64,000 nt of DNA from Natronorubrum sediminis (GCF_900108095.1 NZ_FNWL01000003.1:112501-176500), one strand, 5' to 3'; shown: positions 1 through 9,725, counted from the first letter of the stretch. The notes: generated by a model from the letters alone, not told the origin. Numbers and translations are program-made.

Positions 1-187
1 AGTCGACGGCCTCGAGCGGGGTTGCCCGCCCCGCGAGCACGTCGTGGAGGTCGGGGCCGTGCCCGCGAGGGAGGTCCGCCGTCGAGAGGTCGGCGTCGAC
101 GACGACGGCGTCGAGTTCTCGAGCGAGGTTCAACGAGACGGTCGATTTGCCGACGCCACCTTTCCCGCCGGTGACGGCGACGATCAT
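1..187 (-). CDS. MinD/ParA-type P-loop ATPase (partial, N-terminus only)
   Basis: Translating the minus strand from the ATG at 187 gives a protein that opens MIVAVTGGKGGVGKST, the deviant Walker A (KGGVGKST) of the MinD/ParA/Mrp family. It continues with a strand ending VVVDADL, the usual second beta-strand motif. Only about 62 residues lie in the window and the rest is beyond base 1. Family members are ATP-driven dimers used in positioning or metal-cluster assembly, and which role applies here cannot be told. The start overlaps the stop of the upstream gene by 4 bases, so the two are probably translated together. Confidence 0.85.
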   Translation of the reverse strand, partial: MIVAVTGGKGGVGKSTVSLNLARELDAVVVDADLSTADLPRGHGPDLHDVLAGRATPLEAVD

Positions 188-555
188 GGCGCCGGTGGCA
201 ACACGTCGGTCGGTGGCGCCCACCCCTCGAGTGTGGCGAGCGTTTCCGCTGGTGTCGCACTTTCGTTGCCGGAACGTCGACACCGACGTTCGTCGCAGCG
301 TTCGAGTGGTGGCTCCGTCGGCTGGGCTGGACTTGCGAATCCGATTCCTCGAGTGCGTCCCGGTTTGATCGTTCCGTTCCACGTCTTCCCGTCCCACTCG
401 GGTGTGGTGATGCCGTCGCGTCGTGGCGGCCAGACCGGTCCCTCGAGTCGACTCTCGAGACGGACCGTCTGGGGCGTCGTCTGCGTGTTTCGAACGAGCG
501 CCGTCACGAACGTGACGCCATCTCGGCGCGTCACGTCGTAGTCGAGTGTGACCAT
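184..555 (-). CDS. Small haloarchaeal protein upstream of MinD-like ATPase
   Basis: This 123-residue soluble protein has no signal peptide or membrane segment. Its first 85 residues look like a beta-sandwich (VTLDYDVTRRDGVTFVTALV, then the RLEGPVWPPR and EWDGKTWNG motifs). The C-terminal tail is low in hydrophobic residues. I recall similar proteins next to MinD genes in other haloarchaea, but no function is known to me. The ATGA overlap with the downstream ATPase start at 187 supports one operon. The start at 555 is the first ATG of a frame with typical codon use. Confidence 0.75.
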   Translation of the reverse strand: MVTLDYDVTRRDGVTFVTALVRNTQTTPQTVRLESRLEGPVWPPRRDGITTPEWDGKTWNGTIKPGRTRGIGFASPAQPTEPPLERCDERRCRRSGNESATPAETLATLEGWAPPTDVLPPAP

Positions 556-739
556 GCCGATGGTTTCCGGCGGCTTTTCCTAAAAAGTCACACACGAACG
601 AGCGGACGATCACTGGTTTTCATCGACGACGGTACGTCCCGAAATACTCACGATAGCCGACGTAAAACTCTCTTCTGAGTAACAATCGATCGCGAAGCCT
701 CGAAACGGTTATCCCGTTCGGTAGTGCAGTTTCGGGCAT

Positions 740-1753
740 ATGATTCAGGTCGCCATCAACGGCTACGGCACGATCGGCAAACGCGTCGCGGACGCCGTTC
801 GAGCACAACCAGACATGGACGTTCTCGGCGTTGCCAAGACGCGACCCAACTTCGAGGCCGAGACGGCACTCGAGAAGGACTTCGACCTCTACGCAGCCAT
901 CGAAGAACGCGCCGACCAGTTCGCCGAAGCCGGACTCGAGATCGCGGGCCCCGTCGAGGACCTCGTCGACGCAGCCGATATCGTCGTCGACGCTACGCCC
1001 TCCGGAATCGGTGCCGAGAACAAGGCCCTCTACGAGGAGTACGACACGCCCGCACTCTACCAGGGTGGCGAGGACGCCGACCTCGTCGACACGAGTTTCA
1101 ACGCACGATCGAACTTCGCGGACGCCGTCGGTGCCGACCACGTCCGCGTCGTCTCTTGTAACACGACCGGCCTCTCCCGTGTGATCGCGCCCCTTCGCGA
1201 AGCCTACGGTGTCGAGAAGGTCCGGGCGACGCTCGTCCGCCGCGGTGGCGATCCCGGACAGACCGATCGCGGCCCGATCAACGACATTCTGCCGAATCCG
1301 GTGACGATCCCCTCCCATCACGGTCCCGACGTGGAGACCATCTTCGATGACCTCGACATCGACACGCTCGGGATGAAAGTCCCCGCGACGCTGATGCACA
1401 TGCACAGCCTCAACGTCACCCTCGAGGCCGAGGTCGACGCTGCAGACGTTCGCGAACTGCTGGCCGAGGAGTCGCGTCTGTTCTTGATCCCCGAGACGAT
1501 GGCCATCGACGGCAGCGGGAAACTCAAGGAGTACGCGATGGACGTCGGTCGCCCGCGCGCCGACATCTGGGAGAACTGCATCTGGGAGGAATCCATCTCG
1601 ACCGTCGGGCGCGACCTCTACCTCTTCCAAGGGATCCACCAGGAGAGCGACGTCGTCCCCGAGAACGTCGACGCGATCCGTGCGGTCCTTGGCGAAGCCG
1701 ACGCCGAAGAGAGCATCGAGTTGACCAACGAAACGATGGGTGTCGGGCTGTAA
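740..1753 (+). CDS. gap: Type II glyceraldehyde-3-phosphate dehydrogenase (archaeal)
   Basis: The 337-residue product has the length and order of archaeal class II GAPDH. A Rossmann motif [10 protein letters not shown] lies at residues 7-16, the catalytic cysteine C140 is in SCNTTGLSR, and a phosphate-binding RRGGDPGQ segment follows. The enzyme oxidises glyceraldehyde 3-phosphate to 1,3-bisphosphoglycerate with NAD(P) and runs mainly in the gluconeogenic direction in archaea. It stands alone, with 184 bases upstream and Hsp20 downstream. A TTATCC element at about 710 is a possible TATA box. The class II assignment is firm, but cofactor preference cannot be read. Confidence 0.96.
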   Translation: MIQVAINGYGTIGKRVADAVRAQPDMDVLGVAKTRPNFEAETALEKDFDLYAAIEERADQFAEAGLEIAGPVEDLVDAADIVVDATPSGIGAENKALYEEYDTPALYQGGEDADLVDTSFNARSNFADAVGADHVRVVSCNTTGLSRVIAPLREAYGVEKVRATLVRRGGDPGQTDRGPINDILPNPVTIPSHHGPDVETIFDDLDIDTLGMKVPATLMHMHSLNVTLEAEVDAADVRELLAEESRLFLIPETMAIDGSGKLKEYAMDVGRPRADIWENCIWEESISTVGRDLYLFQGIHQESDVVPENVDAIRAVLGEADAEESIELTNETMGVGL

Positions 1754-1872
1754 TCGACGGCTTTCCGATCTCTACTCGAGAGTTTCGCCGCCGTTACGGT
1801 CGGTGATTTCGTTCACCCCGAACAACTAGTGACGACAGAAAGTTTTTGCCTCGCGGTCTACTATCTCCTCGT

Positions 1873-2274
1873 ATGCGCCGAGACGACCGCGACGAACCCT
1901 TCGATGATCTGTTTCGCGAGATCGAGCGGATGATGAACGAGATGATGAACGGTGCAGATGGGAACGTCGATTTCGCCTCCTCGGGTGACGTCGACAACGG
2001 CTTCGGCATGGACACGCACGTCGACATCCACGAAACCGACGAGGAGATCCGCGTCATCGCAGACCTTCCCGGCGTCGAGAAACACAACATCGACCTCGAG
2101 TGTGATGGCAAGTCACTGACCATCTCCGCCTCGAGCGACCACCGTGAGTACGACGAACGCGTCTCGCTCCCACAGCGCGTCAACGAACACTCCGCCGCCG
2201 CGACCTACAACAACGGCGTCCTCGAGGTCGTCTTCGATCTCGCAGAACAGTCGTCCGGAATCAGTCTCGAATAA
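1873..2274 (+). CDS. Hsp20/alpha-crystallin family small heat-shock protein
   Basis: The 133-residue protein has a short acidic N-terminal arm with repeated MMNEMMN and then an alpha-crystallin domain. The domain starts at THVDIHETDEEIRVIADLPG and ends near NGVLEVVFDLAE, which matches the conserved (A/N)GVL signature. Small heat-shock proteins bind unfolding clients without ATP as oligomers in the cytoplasm. The C-terminal I-x-I/V anchoring motif is weak here. I chose the ATG at 1873 over an in-frame TTG at 1846 because the family begins just before the acidic arm. Confidence 0.9.
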   Translation: MRRDDRDEPFDDLFREIERMMNEMMNGADGNVDFASSGDVDNGFGMDTHVDIHETDEEIRVIADLPGVEKHNIDLECDGKSLTISASSDHREYDERVSLPQRVNEHSAAATYNNGVLEVVFDLAEQSSGISLE

Positions 2275-2373
2275 CGACGCTCGCGGTCGCGTGTCGCCGT
2301 TTTTGTCGACTCGTTCGCTCACGCACACTTCGTCTCACAGCACAGTCGCCGCCTCCGGTTCGATCGTTCTCGT

Positions 2374-3249
2374 TCAGTTCCGATCGGCAGCGTTTCGAAT
2401 CGCCGCTGCGAGTCGATCGTAGAAGTCCGGTTCGTACTTCGTCTCCTCGTCGATCGTCGGCCGCGCGTTCGTCTCGTTGACCACCAGTTTCTCGCCCGTC
2501 TCGAGCAAATCGACCCCGAGGAAGGGAATCTCGAGTTCCCTCGCGACGGATTCGGCGAGGTCTCGCCAGACGTGGGGCAGGTCGACGCCGGTAGCCACTG
2601 CACCGCGGTGGACGTTGTGCTTCCACTGGCCCTCCGAAACGGCGTCCTCAGGGAGTCGCCGTTCGACGGCACCCACGTACTCGCCCTCGAGGACCATCAC
2701 CCGATAGTCGGTCGCGTCGGGGAGGTACTCCTGAACGAGGAAGGACCGATCACCCGTCGCGCGGTAATCGTGGACCAGCGAGAGGTAATCACAGATGCCA
2801 AGAAACGAATCGAGGTCGTGAGCTTTCGCGACGCCGACGCCTCGCGTCGTCGAGTTCGGTTTGACGACGACCGGTGGCTCGAACCGTTCGAACGCGTCGG
2901 TTAGTTCCTCCGCTCCGACCTCGTTCGAGACGTAGACCGACTTCGGCACCGGCAGATCGGCTCGCTCGAGGCGCGCGAGCACCTCGGCTTTGTTCCGCGA
3001 GGTGAGGACCGTTTCGTGATCGTTGAGCCACGGCACCTCGAGCAAGGCGTCTGCGACTCCCCCTTCCATCAGTCGACCGGGGTAGACGAAGCCGACGTCG
3101 TACTCCTCGCCCGACCACGGCGCGTTCTCTCCCAGCGAAACGACGCGTTCACTCGCGGGCACGTGGTGAACTTGTATTCCCCGTTCGGCCAACGGCTCGC
3201 GCATCCGTTGGAATGTCTCCTGATCGTTGGCGACCGCGAGATCGATCAT
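2374..3249 (-). CDS. ATP-grasp ligase, RimK family
   Basis: The 291-residue protein has ATP-grasp architecture: an N-terminal pre-ATP domain (to about residue 100), the PPVVVKPNSTTRGVGV nucleotide loop near 124-139, and YRVMVLEGEYVGAV. It closes with the metal-binding FLGVDLLE...VVNETNARPT motif near 245-268. RimK-type enzymes ligate an amino acid, usually glutamate, to the carboxylate of a protein or small molecule. The substrate is unknown because there is no partner gene: its neighbours are Hsp20 (convergent) and a divergent carrier. It is distinct from ArgX in the arginine cluster of this window. Confidence 0.85.
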   Translation of the reverse strand: MIDLAVANDQETFQRMREPLAERGIQVHHVPASERVVSLGENAPWSGEEYDVGFVYPGRLMEGGVADALLEVPWLNDHETVLTSRNKAEVLARLERADLPVPKSVYVSNEVGAEELTDAFERFEPPVVVKPNSTTRGVGVAKAHDLDSFLGICDYLSLVHDYRATGDRSFLVQEYLPDATDYRVMVLEGEYVGAVERRLPEDAVSEGQWKHNVHRGAVATGVDLPHVWRDLAESVARELEIPFLGVDLLETGEKLVVNETNARPTIDEETKYEPDFYDRLAAAIRNAADRN

Positions 3250-3396
3250 ACTCGAGTGTGGGGTGGAGACGGGTAAAAAGGTGCCTCGAAGGAGCCTCGA
3301 AGGTACCTCGAAGGTGGTGAGGAGTACAGTGTCGCCGTCGAGTAACGAATGACATATACTGATCGTTTACATACATTCGACTATCGTGGGAGACGA

Positions 3397-4242
3397 ATGG
3401 TAGCGGTCCCCGTCGATGCGATTGTGGATGTCGCGACGACCGTTTTCGTTCTGTCGACGATGCTCGCGATGGGGTTCGAACTCGCGCCCGCTCAGTTAGT
3501 GAACGCGCTCAGGAAGCGACGGCTTCTGGCGAAGTCGCTGTTGGTAAATCTCGCCCTCGTCCCACTGGCTGCGTACGCTATCGTTTGGATCATCCCGATG
3601 AGTACGGGACATGCGATCGGTATCCTGCTAATAGCCATGGCACCGGGCGCTCCCTTCGGGCCGAAGATCGCGGAGATCTCCGAGAGTGATATCGCGTTTG
3701 CAAGCGGGCTCATGGCCGTGTTAGGAATACTCTCCGTCGTCTCGGTTCCGATAACGGCCGCGCTGCTCATCCCCGGCGACGCCGCAGCCGACCCCGTCGG
3801 GATCGCTCAGTTAGTTATCGCCGTCCAACTCGTTCCGCTGGTCGTCGGACTCGCCATCGACATCCGGTACGAATCCGTTTCCGGCCGCCTGTATCCACCG
3901 ACTCAGCGACTTTCTGATTATTCGTTCGCTTTCTTGCTCGTCTTGTTGGTGGTCGTCTACATCGACGACATGCTCAGTCTCGTCGGCACCGGGACGCTAT
4001 TGGCCTCGAGTCTGATCGTCGTCGTCGCACTCCTGGCCGGGTACGTCCTCGGCGGACCGACTCGCGATACACGTGAAGTGCTGGCGACGACGACCGCCGC
4101 TCGAAATGCGGCACTCGCGTTGTTCATCGCGACGACGAGCTTTTCGGACCCGAACGTCCTCACGATGGTTCTCGCCTTCTCCTTTATCGGCGTCCTCGTT
4201 CCCGTGTTCGTCGCTGGCGCGTGGCGACGCCGTCCTCGATAG
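3397..4242 (+). CDS. BASS-type (bile acid:Na+ symporter-like) membrane carrier
   Basis: About 281 residues carry eight to ten hydrophobic segments. The APGAPFGPKIAE motif near residue 85 matches the crossover region of the bile acid/sodium symporter and arsenite/pantoate carrier superfamily. These carriers import organic anions with sodium at the cell membrane, but the substrate here is not predictable. The ATG at 3397 fits a TTTACATA box at about 3367 and near-leaderless transcription. A longer frame from 3349 would add 16 non-hydrophobic residues. The gene stands alone between divergent and convergent neighbours. Confidence 0.78.
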   Translation: MVAVPVDAIVDVATTVFVLSTMLAMGFELAPAQLVNALRKRRLLAKSLLVNLALVPLAAYAIVWIIPMSTGHAIGILLIAMAPGAPFGPKIAEISESDIAFASGLMAVLGILSVVSVPITAALLIPGDAAADPVGIAQLVIAVQLVPLVVGLAIDIRYESVSGRLYPPTQRLSDYSFAFLLVLLVVVYIDDMLSLVGTGTLLASSLIVVVALLAGYVLGGPTRDTREVLATTTAARNAALALFIATTSFSDPNVLTMVLAFSFIGVLVPVFVAGAWRRRPR

Positions 4243-4387
4243 CCGCTTTCGTCCCGAGGGACCAACCGGTATAGAATTCGATAGGTAGACAGACGATCAG
4301 CGCAGACGGTCGTCACTGAGCGTCGAAAGATACCTGATCGCACGACGAGTGTGCGAACAGTGTACAAATCGTGTCGGTTGCGCGATA

Positions 4388-4918
4388 TTACGCGATGAGT
4401 TGCTCTTCGCCCTTCTCGACGACGACGCGACACGGCGGCGAGATCTTGTTGTAGGCGCGTCGGAGCGCGTCCTTGGCGAACTCGGCGTCGTCGACGTCAC
4501 ACCAGATCGTGAAGATACGTTCGCCGGCGTCGATTCGTGCTGCGGTGCCGACGATCTTCCCGAAGGACTGGCGCATCCCGTCGGAAACACGGTCTGCACC
4601 CGCACCCGTCGCCTGCTTGTTCTCACGGATGACGTGGTGGGGGAACTTTCGGAGAATCATCTTGTAGTTGTGCTCTCCGGCGTTTTTCAGCATGTGACGG
4701 TTAGCCGAGAGACGCGAGGCCTCGAGGCTGCCGTGGCGAATCTGGACTTCTTCCTCGGTGACGAGGCTGATCTGGACCGGATATTCTTCCGGGTCGGCAC
4801 GGACGTCGCCCATCTTGTGCTGTGCGATCTTCGAACCAGGGATCCCAGTAATGTACTCCCGGCGGGTGTACGCCGGCTTACTGATTTCCCGATACATTGA
4901 GGCGGGTTTGTCGGACAT
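4388..4918 (-). CDS. rpl10e: 50S ribosomal protein L10e (uL16)
   Basis: The 176-residue protein begins [20 protein letters not shown] and continues with GIPGSKI and [16 protein letters not shown], which are diagnostic of archaeal/eukaryotic L10e, the counterpart of bacterial L16. It sits at the peptidyl-transferase/A-site tRNA corridor of the large subunit. It is encoded away from other ribosomal genes, as is usual in haloarchaea. A CCTTTATCC box at 4956-4964 upstream suggests its own promoter and a leader of roughly 15 bases. Length and sequence are complete. Confidence 0.97.
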   Translation of the reverse strand: MSDKPASMYREISKPAYTRREYITGIPGSKIAQHKMGDVRADPEEYPVQISLVTEEEVQIRHGSLEASRLSANRHMLKNAGEHNYKMILRKFPHHVIRENKQATGAGADRVSDGMRQSFGKIVGTAARIDAGERIFTIWCDVDDAEFAKDALRRAYNKISPPCRVVVEKGEEQLIA

Positions 4919-4955
4919 GGTTGTGATTACTTACGAAAACGCAGGCCTACCGTGC

Positions 4956-4964
4956 GGATAAAGG
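4956..4964 (-). promoter_or_regulatory. TATA box of L10e
   Basis: The minus strand reads CCTTTATCC about 40 bases before the rpl10e ATG at 4918, in the haloarchaeal TATA style. Transcription would start near 4933. Confidence 0.5.
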
Positions 4965-5080
4965 CTTCGAACCACGCTCTGGGTATGTCGGGCGGTCTCG
5001 TACTGACGTTCTCCCCTCGAGTACGTCTTCGGTCGACCAGCCTGCGTAACTACTCACAGCAAACGGCGTTCTGGCGGCGC

Positions 5081-5100
5081 GTTTAAGGCCTTTCCGGAGG
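5081..5100 (+). promoter_or_regulatory. TATA-like box and Shine-Dalgarno before the site-2 protease
   Basis: GTTTAAGG at 5081-5088 resembles a TATA box, and GGAGG at 5096-5100 lies 11 bases before the ATG at 5112. The two are too close for both to act unless the transcript starts near 5105. The presence of both is the reason for choosing 5112 rather than the out-of-frame ATG at 5105. Confidence 0.4.
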
Positions 5101-5111
5101 TACCATGGGGC

Positions 5112-6293
5112 ATGATGAAGAGCTTCCGGATCGGCTCGCTGTTCGGGATCCCGATCAGGTTGGATCTGACGTTCTTACTGGTGTTGCCGCTGTTCGCCTA
5201 CCTCATCGGTGCCCAGATCGACCCAGTGGTTGAACTTCTCAACTTGAGCATGGGTGCTGGTATCGACAGCGATGCCTTGACCGCCGAGTGGTGGCTGCCG
5301 TACGTCGTCGGCCTCGCTGCGGCGATCGGCCTGTTCGCCGGCGTCGTCTTACACGAACTCGGCCACTCGCTGACGGCCCAACGGTACGGTTTTCCGATCG
5401 ACTCGATTACGCTCTGGCTGTTCGGTGGCATCGCCGCGCTCTCGGAGATGCCAGAAGACTGGCGAAAGGAGTTCACCATCGCCATCGCCGGACCGATCGT
5501 CTCCGTGCTTGTCGGCATCGGTTCCTACGTTCTCTTTATCCTCACGCCGGAAACGTTCGACAGCACGCGATTCGTTCTCGGCTATCTGGCCGTGTTGAAC
5601 GTCGCGTTAGCCATTTTCAACATGATCCCGGCGTTTCCGATGGACGGCGGTCGCATCCTCCGGGCGTTACTCGCTCGCAGCCAACCCTACGCGAAGGCGA
5701 CCCAGCAGGCGGCGTCCATCGGGAAGATGTTCGCGATTTTCATGGGGCTGTTCGGACTGCTCCAATTCAACATCATCCTCATCGGCGTCGCCTTCTTCGT
5801 CTACATCGCCGCCTCGAGTGAAGCCCAACAGGTGACGATGAAGGCTGCCTTCCAGGACGTGACCGTTGGCGACATCATGACGCCAGTTCGGGACCTGCAC
5901 ACGGTCGAACCGCAGACGTCGGTGGCGACGTTGATCCAGCGAATGTTCACCGAACGTCACACGGGCTATCCGGTCATCGACACGAACGGGTTCGACTCCG
6001 GCCGACTCGTGGGTCTCGTTACGCTGTCGGACGCCCGCGAGATCAAACCGGTCGAACGCGACGCCTACACGGTCGAGGAAGTGATGACGAGCGATCTCAA
6101 GACGATTTCTCCCGACTCCGACGCGATGACGGCGATCGACCAGATGCGCGAGGACAACATCGGCCGCCTACTCGTCGTCGAAAACGGCGACCTCGTCGGT
6201 CTCATCTCGAGGTCTGACGTGATGACGGCCTTCGATATCGTCCAGAAGAGCGGTTCGGTCAACCCGGCGGGCCAGCCGTGGATGGCAGACTGA
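5112..6293 (+). CDS. Site-2 protease family (M50) zinc metalloprotease with two CBS domains
   Basis: The 393-residue integral membrane protein has the zinc site HELGHS at residues 81-86 and the second site NMIPAFPMDGGR near 167-178, flanked by about six membrane segments. Two CBS domains fill the C-terminal part (about 250-380), with the VGDIMTPVRDL and VEEVMTSDLKTI openings. Such proteases cut transmembrane helices of anchored regulators, and CBS domains bind adenosine nucleotides, so proteolysis may follow energy state. No substrate gene is adjacent. The domain order matches the common archaeal S2P-CBS type. Confidence 0.93.
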   Translation: MMKSFRIGSLFGIPIRLDLTFLLVLPLFAYLIGAQIDPVVELLNLSMGAGIDSDALTAEWWLPYVVGLAAAIGLFAGVVLHELGHSLTAQRYGFPIDSITLWLFGGIAALSEMPEDWRKEFTIAIAGPIVSVLVGIGSYVLFILTPETFDSTRFVLGYLAVLNVALAIFNMIPAFPMDGGRILRALLARSQPYAKATQQAASIGKMFAIFMGLFGLLQFNIILIGVAFFVYIAASSEAQQVTMKAAFQDVTVGDIMTPVRDLHTVEPQTSVATLIQRMFTERHTGYPVIDTNGFDSGRLVGLVTLSDAREIKPVERDAYTVEEVMTSDLKTISPDSDAMTAIDQMREDNIGRLLVVENGDLVGLISRSDVMTAFDIVQKSGSVNPAGQPWMAD

Positions 6294-6473
6294 CTCGTTA
6301 CGGTGACGTTCGTCCCGTCTGCTGGCTCGAGTGACCTGAATCAGATACGACACAACGACAGCAAATCGACCCTTCACGGTAGATTCCCGCTCACAGTCGG
6401 GCGTGGGTACCGTTTTCAAGCGTGAGTACCGCTTTCAACATTCTTAACCGCGGCCGGGGCTGATACTGCGCCG

Positions 6474-7559
6474 ATGCCACCGGCAATCGAGACCGCCGAT
6501 CTCGTGAAGGAATACGGCGATCTGCGGGCTCTACAGGAACTGTCGTTGACCGTCGAGGAGGGGGAATTCTTCGGGCTGCTCGGACCGAACGGCGCCGGGA
6601 AGACGACGTTCATCAACACGCTGGTCGGGTTGGTTCGAAAGACCGGCGGCGAGGCGCGCGTCTTCGGCTACGACGTCGAAACCGAGTACCAGCAGGCTCG
6701 AGACGCGATCGGAGTGGCTCCCCAGGAGTTCAACGTCGACCGATTCTTCCCCATCAAGGAGGTCCTCCAGCACAAAGCCGGCTACCACGGGATTCCCGAG
6801 GAGGAGGCCGCCGAGCGAGCCGACGAGGTGCTCAAACGCGTGGGGATCTACGACAAGCGAAACGAGCGCTTCGACTGGCTTTCGGGCGGGATGAAACGCC
6901 GCCTGCTGCTCGCTCGCGCGCTCGTCACCGATCCCGACCTCCTGATCCTGGACGAACCGACGGCCGGTGTCGACGTCCAGTTGCGCCACGACCTCTGGGA
7001 TCTCGTCACCGAACTCAACGAAGAGGGAACGACCATCCTCTTGACGACCCACTACATCGAGGAAGCCGAACGCCTCTGTGACCGCGTCGCGATCATGAAC
7101 GAGGGCCGGAAGGTAACCGTCGCGACGCCGGACGACCTGAAAACGCGCGGAACGGATACGATCTCGGTTCGTCTCGAGTCCTCTATCACCTCGTCCGCGG
7201 CGGCCGATCTCGAGTCCGAACTCGCGGCCTACGCACACGGCGTCGAGCCCTCCCCAGCCGGTGACGGTCTCGACGTTCGCGTCGACGACGGCGGTTCGAG
7301 CGCGCCGCGACTCTTGAACGATCTCGAGGCGCGAGGGTACGAAATCGCCGATCTCGAGATCTCGCGAACGTCGCTCGAGGAGATTTTCGTCGACCTGACC
7401 CGAAGCGAGGATCGGACCGTCACGCGCTCGTCGGCGTCGGACGCCGAAGACGCCGTAGACGATGTGGACAACGAAAACGACGAAACCGAAGCGATGGAAG
7501 CGGACACAGGGGATGAAACCGCAGAACCGAGCGAGCCAGAGCAAGGAGGTGTCGTCTGA
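6474..7559 (+). CDS. ABC transporter ATP-binding protein (ABC-2 type exporter)
   Basis: The 361-residue ATPase has Walker A GPNGAGKTT at 37-45, the signature LSGGMKRR near 134, Walker B LLILDEPTAGVD near 152-163 and the switch histidine in LLTTHYIEEAE. The ATPase core ends near 300. A 50-60 residue acidic tail follows with no recognisable domain. The DrrA/CcmA-like architecture suggests export of a lipid, drug or polysaccharide. Its stop (7557-7559) shares one base with the ATG of the permease gene, so the two are translationally coupled partners. Confidence 0.94.
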   Translation: MPPAIETADLVKEYGDLRALQELSLTVEEGEFFGLLGPNGAGKTTFINTLVGLVRKTGGEARVFGYDVETEYQQARDAIGVAPQEFNVDRFFPIKEVLQHKAGYHGIPEEEAAERADEVLKRVGIYDKRNERFDWLSGGMKRRLLLARALVTDPDLLILDEPTAGVDVQLRHDLWDLVTELNEEGTTILLTTHYIEEAERLCDRVAIMNEGRKVTVATPDDLKTRGTDTISVRLESSITSSAAADLESELAAYAHGVEPSPAGDGLDVRVDDGGSSAPRLLNDLEARGYEIADLEISRTSLEEIFVDLTRSEDRTVTRSSASDAEDAVDDVDNENDETEAMEADTGDETAEPSEPEQGGVV

Positions 7560-8359
7560 TGTTTTCCGTCGGCTTTCGCGCGCTCTTCAAGCGAGAACTG
7601 TTGCGGTTCATCCGTCGCCCGAAGAACACGTTCATGCCGCCGGCGATCACGAACGTGCTCTACTTCGCCGTCTTCGGGCTCATTCTGGGCGGTCGAATCG
7701 AGGAACCGGTCGATGGAATCGGCTACATCCTCTTTCTCGTCCCCGGACTCGTCGTGTTGGGAACGATCTCGAACTCGTTCGAGAACGCCTCGTTCTCCAT
7801 CTTCCACGGTCGGTGGAACGAGTACATCCACGAGACGCTCACCTCGCCGCTTTCCTACGCCGAGATGGTCGTCGCCTACGTCGGCGCGAGCGCCGTTCGC
7901 GGCCTGATCGTCGGCGTCATCGTCGCCGTCATCGGCCGGGTGTTCGTCCCCATCTCGATCGAACACGGGCTCTTTCTCGTGGTCACGATGATGGTCATCG
8001 CCGCCCTCTTCGCCGGATTCGGAATCATCGGCGGCCTCGTGGCACGCGATTTCGACGATCTGACGGTGATGAACCAGTTCATCTTGCGCCCGCTCGTGTT
8101 CTTCGGTGCGGTCTTCTACTCACTCGAGATGTTCGATTACGCCTGGCAGGTGTACCTCTCGCTGTTGAATCCGATGGTGTACATGGTCGATAGCGTTCGA
8201 TACGGACTGATTGGGCACTCGGACATGCACTCCGTCGCGCCGGCCGCCTACGCGGAGTTCGCGCCGTACGCGTCGCTCGCCGTGTTGAGCACCCTCACCG
8301 CCGTCGTCATCGCGCTCGACGTCTACCTGTTCAAAATCGGATACGGACTGACGGACTGA
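7559..8359 (+). CDS. ABC-2 type transporter permease
   Basis: The 266-residue membrane protein has six hydrophobic segments, in the order typical of ABC-2 permeases: an N-terminal amphipathic FKRELLRFIRRPKNT stretch, then FLVPGLVVLGTISNSFENASFSI. The conserved NPM motif before the last helices reads LSLLNPMVYMVDSVRYG. It would form a homodimer with two copies of the ATPase encoded directly upstream. The substrate is unknown. The start overlaps the ATPase stop by one base. Confidence 0.93.
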   Translation: MFSVGFRALFKRELLRFIRRPKNTFMPPAITNVLYFAVFGLILGGRIEEPVDGIGYILFLVPGLVVLGTISNSFENASFSIFHGRWNEYIHETLTSPLSYAEMVVAYVGASAVRGLIVGVIVAVIGRVFVPISIEHGLFLVVTMMVIAALFAGFGIIGGLVARDFDDLTVMNQFILRPLVFFGAVFYSLEMFDYAWQVYLSLLNPMVYMVDSVRYGLIGHSDMHSVAPAAYAEFAPYASLAVLSTLTAVVIALDVYLFKIGYGLTD

Positions 8360-8410
8360 CGGATTGATGGACTGACTGTCTGACAGACTGACGGATTAAC
8401 CAACTGACGA
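8344..8410 (+). repeat. Degenerate 8-bp tandem repeat (ACTGACGG-like)
   Basis: The repeat begins within the last codons of the permease gene and runs into the gap before the oxidoreductase. The sequence repeats a CTGACGGA-type octamer about eight times, with drift such as ATTGATGG and TCTGACAG. It lies between convergent genes and may simply be slippage-prone spacer. Confidence 0.7.
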
Positions 8411-8454
8411 ACCGATAAATTCGAACCGGCGAATCCGGGCCGCCGTTGTCCGCG

Positions 8455-9471
8455 TTATCGCTCGTACTCGGCTACCTGCACCACTTGCTTCCCGATATTC
8501 TCACCCTCGAACAGGCCGAGGAACGCGTCCGGAGCGTTCTCGAAGCCCTCGACGACGTTCTCGCGGTAGCGCACGTCGTCGTTCTGGATGAACGTCGAGA
8601 GTCGCCCGAGCGCTTCGCCCCAACGGGGCTGATAGTCGCTGACGAGCAGTCCCTCGACCGTCGCTCGCGTTTCGATGAGTTTCGTGAGCTTTCGCGGGCC
8701 GGTCGGCACCGACGTCTCGTTGTAGAGGGCGATCTGCCCGCAGACGGCAACGCGAGCGTCGAGATTCAGTCGAGGCCAGACGGCGTCCGTAATCGGGCCG
8801 CCAACGTTGTCGAAGTAGACGTCGACGCCGTTCGGACAGGCCTCGTCGATCGCACCGGAGAGATCGTTGGTTTCCTTGTAGTTGATCGCCGCGTCGAAGC
8901 CGAGATCCTCTGTGAGCCAGTCGACTTTCGCCTCGCTGCCGGCCGTGCCGACGACGCGTGCGCCCGAGAGTTTGGCGAGTTGGCCGACGACGGAGCCGAC
9001 GGCACCCGCCGCGGCGGAGACGACGACGGTGTCGCCGGGGATCGGATCACAGACGTCGTTGAGCCCCCAGTACGCCGTGACGCCGGGCATGCCGAGGACG
9101 CCGAGGGCCGTCGAAATCGGTCCGTGGTCCGGATTCACCGGCTGGAGTTCGTCCGCGCTCGCAACGGCGTGTTCGGCCCAGTAGAGGTCCCCCGTGACCA
9201 CGTCGCCTTCCTCGAAGGCGCTAGCGTTCGACTCGAGGACTTCGCCGACGACGTTCGCCTTCATGGGGTCGCCGACATCCCACGGCTCGGCGTAGGACTC
9301 CGCATCGCGCATCCGACCGCGCATATAGGGGTCGACGGACTGGTAGAGCGTCCGCACGAGCACTTCGTTCGCGTCGGGTTCGGGTCGGTCGACGGTGACG
9401 AGTTCGAAGTTTTCGTGCGTCGGCTCTCCGACGGGACGACTCGCGAGCTGCCACTGTCTGGTTTCTGCCAT
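8455..9471 (-). CDS. NADP-dependent oxidoreductase, MDR superfamily (PTGR/CurA-like)
   Basis: The 338-residue protein lacks the zinc ligands of alcohol dehydrogenases. It has the nucleotide-binding AAAGAVGSVVGQLAKLSGARVVG segment near 150-172 and the SVDPYMRGRM motif near 45-54, both typical of leukotriene-B4 dehydrogenase/CurA-like double-bond reductases. These reduce alpha,beta-unsaturated ketones with NADPH in the cytoplasm. The gene is transcribed alone, and 254 bases separate it from the divergent carbonic anhydrase gene. The physiological substrate is unknown. Confidence 0.9.
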   Translation of the reverse strand: MAETRQWQLASRPVGEPTHENFELVTVDRPEPDANEVLVRTLYQSVDPYMRGRMRDAESYAEPWDVGDPMKANVVGEVLESNASAFEEGDVVTGDLYWAEHAVASADELQPVNPDHGPISTALGVLGMPGVTAYWGLNDVCDPIPGDTVVVSAAAGAVGSVVGQLAKLSGARVVGTAGSEAKVDWLTEDLGFDAAINYKETNDLSGAIDEACPNGVDVYFDNVGGPITDAVWPRLNLDARVAVCGQIALYNETSVPTGPRKLTKLIETRATVEGLLVSDYQPRWGEALGRLSTFIQNDDVRYRENVVEGFENAPDAFLGLFEGENIGKQVVQVAEYER

Positions 9472-9725
9472 ACGCCGGTGAAAGGCGGGCTAGTAAGTGA
9501 CTATTTGGGTCCCGGAACCAGTTAGTGACGGTAATTTCCGACCGTCGATGCAGGCTGCTCGATCAATTCTTCCCTCTCTCACCAACCGTCTGGCCAGTTC
9601 GACGCCCAGGTGCGCCTCGTGGCCACCAACTGGTCGGACGGGTCGACGCCCCGTCGCGTCTCGTGGCCGTCGCAAATTCGGACCGAACAGAAACCGTTTT
9701 GCTGGGGATCCGTCACTAGCACCGT

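Noticed and set aside
620-1639. A 339-codon minus-strand frame antisense to the GAPDH gene
   Set aside because: It mirrors the high-GC codon pattern of gap and encodes Val/Asp/Arg-rich sequence without any motif.
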